Source: Antedon mediterranea (lineage: Eukaryota > Echinodermata > Crinoidea > Comatulida > Antedonidae). From it: a stretch of DNA of 64,000 bases. The notes below the pieces were generated by a model, which did not search any database, was not told where the DNA came from, and saw nothing but the letters and a program-made list of their open reading frames with translations. Shown piece by piece: positions 27,023-38,200 of this stretch. Made by a program: the position numbers and the translations under genes. The number at the start of each line of letters is the position of its first letter. The first letter of the stretch is position 1. The DNA lies in NCBI RefSeq assembly GCF_964355755.1, contig NC_092675.1:22856412-22920411 (forward strand), given 5' to 3'.

Positions 27023-27336
27023 ATACACATGTTATCAAATACGGTACGCTATAGAAACTACACAACGTTATATTTTGAGGGCGCGTGCTTTATTTCCACA
27101 TTATGGATTTTAAAAACAGTTACTTGTTACTTGAATTATGTTATTGCTGTGAGTAAGATATTTACCTACTTTTTAATAATTTTCTGGACATTAAGCTATA
27201 ATAATAAGTGAAAAATACTATTATGATCATTGTCACTTATCCAGGATAAGGTATTTATAGTCTCGACTTTTGTTTGTTGAAACAGCGACGATTCACGTAG
27301 GAAGTACAGTATCATCAGGCCAAAGGAAGGAAATGG

Positions 27337-27545
27337 AGCTGTAGCTTGGTGGTTAATGTGCCTTCCAATCCCAGTGTCCGGGGTTCAATTCTCACCTAGT
27401 GTCAGGGTTGTAACTGACTCTTTCAACTCCACTCCCTAAGCATCAAATGAGACTGACTTTTATAAAGTAGTTTATCCATCCTGTAATTGGCGGGTTACTC
27501 GCTGTTGGATGTACACGATACCGTAAATAAAATAATGATTTACCG
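27337..27545 (+). mobile_element. tRNA-derived SINE, second family, intergenic copy
   Basis: The head GAGCTGTAGCTTGGTGGTTA and B-box CGGGGTTCAATTCTC match the 19.4-kb copy, with a short body ending AAATAAAATAATG. It lies about 300 bases downstream of the stop of STRA6-like gene A. The terminal AATAAA (27526-27531) could double as a poly(A) signal for that gene. Confidence 0.65.
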
Positions 27546-29169
27546 GCGATTGGTCTGTGACCCTTGATGGGATTGAAAATACTAGCTATGACATTATGAG
27601 ATTTTAACCATCAATAATTAAGAATTAAGAAAGTTATATCTAGGCCTACTATTTATTGATTTATTATACGCTGTTCATATCGTTTGTTTCTCTCTATACC
27701 GTACTTGTTGATAGATTAGAATTGTATTGGTGAAATAATGTACGCAATAAGAACAAAATGTCATAATAATCTTTAATGATAACAAATCATTGTCAATTAT
27801 AATTAAAGATTAGTGAAATGGCATTGGCTAAAACATATAACAAAGATTAGGCAATATCAATCAAGTTGTCTGTTATTGGAGCGAGCAAAAGTATACAGCA
27901 TTGGTTGATTTTATATAACATATCCACGTGATAAATTAAACCTTATATTACTGTAAATATCCGAACCAAAAAATGCGAAATTAACGGGGTTTTATTTTAT
28001 CGGGACAATTGTTACATTTTAAAATTATTATTCGGAAATTAAACCATTGCTTCAAATAGACCTACTGTACGCTGACTGAGATAACAAATTACATCTCATT
28101 TTTCAAGTTAAATCTACTTATTACTTGCTTCAATCCTTAGGGCATACATGGGCATATCAAATCAATAGTTATTCATACAATAAAGCTAAATGTTACATTA
28201 TTTTACTTAGAACAAAGCAGTCATAAAATTGACATACCGTAATGTGGTAAGATTAATTGCTTTAACTTCTTATTTTTGATATTTTACAGTTGATTTACTA
28301 TTCACATTAGTAAAATTTACAAGGTATGTTTATTGTTTGATTTAAGTCAAATAAATTGTGTTTTAATCAGTATCCAGGGACGTCGAATGACGTCATCAAA
28401 CTAAGAAATCTCTATGGGCAGTTAGTGGCATTACGCCGGAAGTTTCTAAATAGTTTACCAATAATTTTAAATACCGAAGCATTAAAAAGCTTCTTATACA
28501 GTCCCCTTACATGAAAAAAATGATAACATTTATAATAATATTGTCTTACGATAATATACATTTTCTAGTCGTTTGAGAAACTAAAATAACTGGAAATAAA
28601 TCGTATTAAATGTAGAGTCTAATAATGTAAAAATATTCTATTCTGTGTGTAAAATCGGATGTAAAAAGAGTGCGTTTATAAAACTGAAATTTGATATTAC
28701 TATTTGTTTTATTTCTTTTTTTCTGGTCATGATATTCAACCTTGACAATGAATAAGTCAATTTGCTATACTGGAAGTTCGGACTTCCTCGTTTCCGATAG
28801 AACATGACTTTACAAATATATTCAGCACATCACGTGTAGGTTGTAGGCCTATGTAAAATACATCAAACTGTAGGCCTAAGACGGCTGACAAACAATAATT
28901 TAAAAGTGATAGACATGTGTACATAAACGAATGCGCTTACATGGTGTTGTTTAATTGCAAATATTAGGCCTACTGTAGCAAATTCATTCGTTGTTAATAA
29001 CAAAGGCTGTGATGCTATCACTATCTCAGCTATAGTATTGTACTGTGGATTGAATTTCATATGCTTCATTACACATTGTAAGCAATACCGCCTGCAGTAT
29101 TGTAATATTAATGGCAAACAACACCGCTAAAGCATACTGAGTCAAAGAGCAAGCAAAATACTTCTGGCG
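27546..29169. other. Intergenic region between the two STRA6-like genes
   Basis: AT-rich, with several AGGCCTA motifs (27642, 28847, 28874, 28968) and no convincing exon or RNA gene. It should contain the promoter of gene B; no clear TATA box was identified. Confidence 0.45.
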
Positions 29170-29206
29170 ATGGTCGTTGTTGTCGGTTTTCATCATCGAT
29201 TCCTAC
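29170..29206 (+). other. Alternative first coding exon of STRA6-like gene B
   Basis: ATG at 29170 opens 12 codons plus one base (MVVVVGFHHRFL) to a strong donor C|gtaagtg. The phase equals that of the modelled first exon (29228-29255, donor A|gtaagat), so either could be joined to exon 2 at 29912. The modelled start is preferred because its hydrophilic Thr/Asn-rich N-terminus suits the extracellular end of this family. Confidence 0.35.
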
Positions 29207-29227
29207 GTAAGTGATTGGGAAGATAAT

Positions 29228-32200
29228 ATGGCGTCGACGATGGTACAAACCACAAGTAAGATATATCTATCTATCTATCTATACTTATAACAACTACTAT
29301 ATGTATATCGAGGCTTGTACACAAGCTTTCTCATCAGTAAATTGTCACCCATCATATTCCTCCGCAGTCTGGCATATGCAGATGCAGAGCAGAGAAACTC
29401 TTTAATGTGATATTGCCCAGTTACTTGATTTATTTTACTTTTTTTTTAACTTTTTATTATACTTAATTTAGATTTAACGTAGGTAGGCTGTTTTAGAACG
29501 ATACATCAATGTAGTTATTATATGAAATCGTTGATATATACCGGTATAGATGTCATTAACATGTACAAATAACAATTACAATTATTCAAACTGTTGATGA
29601 ATTAAAAAAAAACAATCCACAACATAAACAATTAATTGTAGTCCAATATAAGGCCACCCTGACAGATAATTTAGATTTAACGTAGGTAGGCTACTTTAGA
29701 GAGGATACAACAACGGCTGGTTATGATATGACATTTTTGATATAATGATGTCATTAACATTTAGAAATAACGATTACAATTATTCAAGGTTTGGATGAAT
29801 TAGAAAAAAAACCACCATAACATAAACAATTAATTGTAGTTCAATATAAGGCCACCCTGACAGCCATCTGCATTGCAAAATGATAATATGTTATGTTTTA
29901 TCTAAATGTAGACACCGGTGGTGTTTTCTTTGAGTTATCAGCATCAATTCCAAATAATTTGACAGATGAAGAAAACCTTTGCTTAGAAGCCACTTACAGC
30001 TTCACCGATTGGTTGAAATGGAGTCAACTTGCTTCCGTAAGTGTCGTCAAATATGAATAATTACATAATGGGCTGGTTTCACATTTAATTGAATTAAGAA
30101 GAACATAGAAATGGTCAATACAATAACATCTGCACCAGTCAAGGAAATACTGTATAAATATTGCAGTTACTCGCGTTTAAAACAATATTAATAGCATTTT
30201 GACAAAGTACTGTTTCGCCTTTTCGTTAAATTCGATGGTTGAAATACATTTTTTTCGTTTGTAGATATGTATCATAGTATTATTTACCCTTCTTCAAAGA
30301 CGGAAGAGACTTTATTTGGAATGTAATTCTGGTATTCCAGGTGTCATATAGTAAGTAGATCAAAGTGGCGTCTCATTCAAACTTCCATAGTGAATATCTT
30401 CACAATCATGGGCAACATTAGTAGTAGGCTTAGCAAATCCTTTGAACTTGAATTTGAAACTAAAAATGATGTTTAAAAAAAGTGAATTAGGGGTACCAGC
30501 TCTTATTCCTGTAAGTTGAAATACCTTCAGTGCCCGGAATGGTCCTATACAGTCCTATACAGTAAAACCTAATCGATAAGTATATGTTGCTTCATCGATT
30601 TTTCTTATGAATACTGTGGTCGTGACGATGTTTTTTTATCTGTAGCTAATCGTATTATTCATTCTTGTTACAGCCCTGTAAATTTAGTGGACGCCTACAG
30701 TGACAGATTCACATTTGCAAGTGCTTTTTGTAGTTCGTTGAAATGTGTCCTAGATTTGTTTTCGGGTGTTAGTTATTTCGAAATAGATACTACACATGTA
30801 GCTGATATATGGAAAGGTAAATCAACAAATTAACATCACATTAATGTATATCTGTTATGTATGTGTGTTATCCATATATCTAACTAAAATAGAAATAAAG
30901 CATTTGATTAACAATCAATCATTTAAACACTTTTACAATTAGTAAAATGGGAAACGGAGATGTTACTATATGTTACATCATAATATAAATAATCATCAAC
31001 TCTTTTCTCCGAAATACACTATGAACAAACAATTAATTTTATTTTGTGAGGGGATTAACTCTAAATGTTCCCAAACCTTTTAAACTGATAACTATGTTTT
31101 ACAAATTATTTGTATATTCTAGGAACGGTGAATATTATCACGATAGCATTTAACGTTCTTCTCATCAGTGTAGCTTTCTACCCAATATTTATATGTCTTT
31201 CAACGCAATACAGACTCATAGGGAACGCTATTGGACTCATGTACACTACATACTGGTAAATACACATGCTTAAATTACTTTTACTAGATGGCACGCTCGC
31301 TTCGCTCGCGTACCATCTAGGTCGTGCCCACAGATGGTTCTCGAATACACAGTATTTTCCAGCGAGAAAAAAATGGAGATTTCAAATGTACGTACTGCAG
31401 GACTATAATACATTGTCGTTTACAGAAACGAATAAATATACACGATGATTTATGTAGTCAGCTAAAATTAGCACCCTGGGAATTACTTCCGAGAGAGAAA
31501 CAAAATGAGTCAAATTTTTTTATTTGGACTCATTTAAACAAACCCAATTTGTGTTTTGTATGTAACATTAAGGGTTGAGGGATGGGGGAAGAAGAAAGGT
31601 ACAAAGAGGAAACATTTTAAAATATATTCTTATCCACTCAGTAACGAAATATTGTTTTTAATGTTTTATAGGCCTATAAATAATATACCACTAAATACAG
31701 TAAAACATTTACGATTTAATACTTTGTTAAAACTCTCACTGTCATAGTCGATTGAAATAGTAAAGTACATGTAACGATACACCACTACGTACGTTTATAT
31801 ATTTTTAAATTATTAATTAATACAAACGTTGAGAAGCAACTGTCAGTAATAACGTTTATTTATTTGTATATTATATGTTTATAATCTAACAGTAGGGCCT
31901 ACCCACACTCACAGTAATAAAGTTTATTTGTATATTTGTTTATATTATATCTAACAGTACCAACACTCACAGTAAGAAATTTGCGATTCAAATTGCGATC
32001 AAAAGTGCATTACAATACTATTTATGTTTATTCTCCAAGGGGGCCCATAAATCTAAATCTATACCTCTATGGTTAAACCAAATAATTTGGAATGTTCCAT
32101 TCATCACAAATCAATACATTTGTAAAAACGTATATTACATTTTTTAAAGAAAATCGGCCTGTCTTCAACATTATGATGCTGTACTCGAACTGTTCAACCG

Positions 32201-35200
32201 GTTTTCAGCTATTAAAAACAATTATCGTAGGAGGAGATAGGAAAATGCGAAGTGTCCTCGTATTATTGTGTGCGGGTATTTTTCAAATTGACATCCATTA
32301 GACAGTGTATACCACGATCGGAAAACACCCCTATTTGGGGCAAATCGTTGAACCTAAATTTGTTCTAATCGTCAATAACTAATTATCGAACTCAATTTAA
32401 TTAGTAAACAGGGTTACATCAGGTGGTTAAAATTAGTACCGAAAGTACGAACCAACTTTATATACCATCGAGTAAACATTCTAGAAATAACGCACGATTT
32501 ACCGATTTTTGCCCTTACGTAAATTTATATATAGATGTATGGTTACTCTTTATCATATTCTAAAAAGAAACATTACTGTAATGGACCTACATGCAATTTG
32601 AATCACTCGCAAGTAAATAAAATAAAATAAAAAATAAAAGACGCCACGGATCATCCGAACTGTTGCTGGTGATTGGTCAACTCATGTGCGTTGCGCCTAC
32701 GTCTTTAGGGTTTCGTTGAAACATTATTATCAGGAGTGACAGTGCATTATTTAATATAGCATGACGCAGATGATTCCTTGTTAAAGCTTGGTTCCCACTA
32801 GAACGTAACACAAGGACGTAAACGCAACGCAAGCGAGTTAACCAATGACAAGCGACGTTATAGACAGTTAGCAATCACAAGCGAATAAGCCATCGCTTGT
32901 GATTGGTCAATTCACTTGCGTTGCGTTACGTCCTTGTGTTGCGTCGCTAGTGGGAACCACGCCTTGGGACTATTTGTACAGTTCGTATTCTGATAAGTTT
33001 TTCTTTGGAGCTTCTGAATGAACTGCTCCTTTCTTTATTCTAGAGTTTGCTATGCATACGTTATGTAAATGTATATTGTTGTACAATGAAACGCCTTGGT
33101 CGTCTGTGAAATAAATATTTGTACTAATTATTTGTAATAATTGTACTACTAACAGTCCCCATTATTGTCGGTTCAAGATCTTCCAGCAGAGCACTATACT
33201 TATAATACAATAAAAACTGTGTAATTAGCATAACTTAGTTTTTAAAGCGAGACCTGTTTAATTTTAATAAATTGTTACAAAATAATGAATTCCTATTAAT
33301 ATTACATTAATATTAAATTAATTCACGATGAACTGTTTTGTATTATAATTTATTATTAAATTGTATACATTTCTTTTTCCAGGGCATTCTATTACACTTA
33401 TAATCTAATTGCGTGTCACGATTTAGTAGAGGTAATTTTTTACTTAATTTATTTTATACTAATAACGGTACCTACTTATTAATTTTAGATTTGATATTGA
33501 TAAAACATATTGCATCATAGGATGAAAGGGCAGCTACAGAATTACTTGTATACACATAACGATCTCCATTACACAAGAAGTGTACAGTAATACAATAGGT
33601 TTACCACAAGCGTGTTATAAATTAGTAATTCGAAACATCTGCAAACTGACTGGGTGCGCTGTTTAAACATGAATTTAGGTTAGGTTCGTGAAGGTTTTCG
33701 AAAATCACGATGTATGCTCTAGCCAGTTCAGCTAGCCTAGAGGATATAGAATCATCCATCATTGTTGAATTATACATTGACATTTTACTGTGTAAAAAAC
33801 ACAATTAATCGTTTACGGTATATTGTGAAGAGAATTTAACTGTGTCAACATGTTGCAATTCTATTTTTATTTTTACTATAACATGTAGCGTTCAATAATT
33901 TATTACAATTCCAATATGTCATGTTTTCATTGTAAATGATGACTTTACATTGTTTGACTTATACCATAGTTAAAACGTTTCTTCAGTTTTTAAGTAATAC
34001 AAAAATGAATACAGTTATTCCCGCTATTATGATTACATTGTTGACACAATGTTGTTACACTATGTGTAGCTCTTGAAATATTACTTTTCAGTTGTTAACT
34101 ACAAGATATTCTGGAGAATGCTATGCAATTAGCATGACTCTACTCTTAAAACAATATGATAAAATAGTAGTAGTATTTTAATGTTTTATTTTCCAGGTCA
34201 ATGGTATGCCCAATACGTTGTATTTAAATTCTCCAGTGTTGGTGTGTTATGTCATTCTATTAATCCGGTTTACATGGGGTCTATGTAAAACTGTTATAGA
34301 AATATACTTGAAAAGGAGAACACAACAGGTAATAATCAATCAACAATATCAAATAAATATTCATTATAAAATAAGAATGTCAATTTGATATTGGTATTCA
34401 TCAATAACACAATCTTTACAATTATTATCATTAATAAGTTGGATAAAAATTAAGTTGCTTTGATTAAACTCACTTACTTTTATCATATTATTTTGTTTTC
34501 GAAAACCAAGTCTAATTAATTACGTTGTCTATATTTTGAAGTACTTTTCATTATGAAAACCATTTCAGATGCAAGTGAAGCATTGTTTTAGTTATTAGCT
34601 AATACATGTAATATGACATCTCCAATTACAACATTAATAACACCACCTCTTTACTCAACCCATACTCTTAATAATTTATTGAAACGCTTAAATTACATAT
34701 TTTAATATTGTATACGGTAACGTTCGGGATTATTAGCAACCACGACGATAGATAAATCTTGCACTGTAATCTTTTTTGTTTTTTTTTTACTTTGATTTTT
34801 CCTAATATATTTGTCTATGTGTTGTACTAGTAAAATGATTGTATTGTTTTCTTAATACTATTATATATGTTTGTTTTACCGAACAGCGTCAAATAAATAT
34901 TGTCTATAACATAGCCTATACTTTTTAAATAAAAGCCCTGTAGAACAAGATAGTTTGTAGTAGTGATGATATGATGGAACTAATTTTACAGTTACATACT
35001 AAAATAACTTTCACATTAATATCTCTCCATCTCTCTTTAAAAAACTCTTTATAATTGTTGTTTTCCAAACTAAAAACACGTTTTCTCAGAACTAAAAATA
35101 CTTTAACATAACGTTTTATTCCACAGCACAACCGCCACCAATATATAAACACTCTCCGAAAATCGCTTTCATCCAAAAAAGAAAATTGGCCTGCATGCAT

Positions 35201-38200
35201 TTTGAAATCTCAATTCCAAGATAAACAGGTTCACATATATTTTCTTCCAGTAGCCTAGACGAGTAAACATGTACTCGAAAATTTAAACGAATGCTCCCTC
35301 CGAATTTTATTTCAAATGGATGAATATTATAATCCACACCTTTATTTTATCACAGTGCCTAATGACTAATTTTTAAATTAAATTTATTGTAATTATATTA
35401 CAAAATACGGATCAAGAATCGAAATTGACATCGAAAGTATGCAAAAAAATGAACTTAAGTTTGTTTAACTTTGAACTTCTCAACTATTTTTATCAAACAA
35501 GATATAAAGCAAATTGTAAGTAACTGTTTCTTATTTTTCAGTTGTTTTTTCCCAAAAACACAGAAGTTGATTTTAATGAAACTCATTATTATGTATACGT
35601 CAATCAGTTGTTGACAAATAAGGATTCAGCGTAAGTAGGTTATTATTTAACTTGTTTGCTAGTCATAAACTAATATAGTTCGCTCTAAAAAGAAAATGAA
35701 ATTTTGAATTTTCTAGGAATTCACTCAACCGGCCGTAAAATGTAATGGTTTAAAAAACATTTCCACTTATAATTCAGCTCCTCTCGTGCATCCACTCTCA
35801 CTGTGTGTCAAACTCGATACCGCTCAGTCCCTCTGTTACTATAAGCACATGAATGAATGAATAGTTTAGTAGTGATATCCAGGAAATTTTTATTGTCACT
35901 ATTTTTTTCAGGAACTCGAATCTCAACAAAACATAGGTGGATGTTTTTTGTTGTTTTTGTTTTGTATTTAGGCCTATCCTTGTAAATATGTAAAAATTAT
36001 GATAAATTTATTCTAGTTTTAATAAAGTATTTTGAATTATTTCTCATTAAAAAAGTAACTATGAGGCTTGTTCATTTGTTTTTCTTATTATTGTTTAAAA
36101 AATGTTTTCTTTACCAAAACTTCGTATAACTAAAACATATCATAAGTGCACATATTGAGTAGGCCTACAAAACTAAATTTAAATAAAAAATAAAAATACG
36201 CGGTTTTAAAAGATGAACAACTGTATAAGAAATATATAATTCCGTAAGTGCTAACAATGTTTTTCATTTCAGGGATGATGCTCCGATTTCCAAACTTCAG
36301 CAATTTGCACAAATATTTTACAAATCTGTTCCAGGTAAAGCATTAATATAAAAAAAGGTTATGGTTGTAATCAGGATTATTGTAATGTACATAATTGTTT
36401 AAAATCGTACTTATAAATTGAATATTTTTTTTTGTAACTACGATGTCACCTTGGTAATAATGGAAAGCGCTTAGTTAGGAGCTTTGACCATAAACGCTAT
36501 GACATCAGCCACTAACTATTACACCCGCACCAACACAGAAATTTGTTTTAAAATTGAAAATCAAAGTGACGCCATACTTTTTAAATTACAAAATAAAAGT
36601 AAAATACAAAATAATTTACCTACAAATATACCACACGTATTAAAATGTTTCTTAAATTATGTTGTAGGTTTCAAGTATTCGAGAAGATTTGTAAGCACTA
36701 TTGCACTATCATCTTTAGCCATTTATCAGGTACAATACTTAATTTATTGTATTTATAATGTTGGAATTACATCAAGCATTGTCCATGTTTGGATTGATAT
36801 CGGCGTCTGCAAGCAAGAATGTAGACGTTTGGAGCGACTCGACATGGAGCCTGGAAACACAGACGCTGATAAAAACAACATACCAGTGGTATCATACAGT
36901 TTGTTCTGTGATGAATTGTTTTTGGACTCGGAGATTTCTTCATTTTAGCAGTTTCTAAAGCATTATTGATTTCAATATATTGTTGGCAAATTTAGGTCTC
37001 TCTTCTAATGTATATAATCAAGGAATAGTGAATTTCACTCTTTTCTGATATAATCTAAAAGGTAATTTTGAGTTAGCAAATAGGAGTGGGAGCCTGTAAA
37101 CATGGCATATTTTATTACTACGGTACTGTTGCAGTCATTTCATTACACAGGTGTTTTTAAAAGAATGCATCATTTCTACAGAAATTGTAAAGACCGTTTC
37201 GGTATTTTTAGGTATGGATTAGCTACGTGTCAATTGTTTCAGATAGTCTTCAAGAATTTACAGATGCGGTATCCGACAACAGTACGTCATACAGTGAAAT
37301 TGCCGAACTCCTAAATCTGACTATACTTATTTCTCTAGAAGAAGGTTTTAAGATTTCGAAAGGTAAACTAAACACTTTTGGTTAAGTTGAGGGTGTTACA
37401 CCGACACCAATTTCAAGAATGAAAGAGAAAACAATACAAAGGAATTTTGTGAAATAATTGATTGTTTGTTTGGTAAGATATGAGATATGGTATGGAGCCC
37501 TTTCCAGGTATAGTCGTAGTACATCCAAAATGGTAATATCTCTAATATAACGAAGTACGATGGGTGTAAATTACTTTAGAATCATTCTCACTGGTTTGGC
37601 TTTTGTGAACTTCATACACAAAACAATGGGTCGAAGATACACCCTTCTGATTCCCAATTGTCTGGATTAATAAAAGGTATGTTTGTGTTAAATGTAGATG
37701 TTGAAACTTTTTGTAACGTTAAGATAATTCCATTTATTTTCATTTCAGATTCATTTCTTTTTACTTCATATATCGCCATTGGTATTACAGTGTTTTTTAT
37801 TGTTCGTGCTGTTCTATCATACAGGTGTGTATCATTTTCAAATTTTGTTTCATTGTCTAATAAATTAAACTAATATAATGTTGTTCTTTGTGTAATTATA
37901 TAGAATAGTGATATTAAAAAAGAAGCACCAAACATGAAAAGCTAACATAAAGGTATAGGCCTTTGTAAAGGTTGTACTTATTTTGTTTTCAGGCGGGATA
38001 CGTTAATGATGTACAAAGGAGATTTTTCGTTCTGTCCCAATGAACCGTTTCCGAATTGGATGGTTATAGTAAGTAGCTGGGAAATTTCTTTAAATATTAG
38101 GTATCAACTATTGTTATAATATTTTATAATAATAGATATTACAGAAGAACACAACTTCAGTGGGATATTTTATTTGCTTTCAACCCGATAGGTTTCTGTC

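Noticed and set aside
36484-36948. 154-codon open frame as a separate gene
   Set aside because: Only 36668-36729 is real: it is exon 10 of STRA6-like gene B, bounded by AG and GT; the rest is intron read-through.
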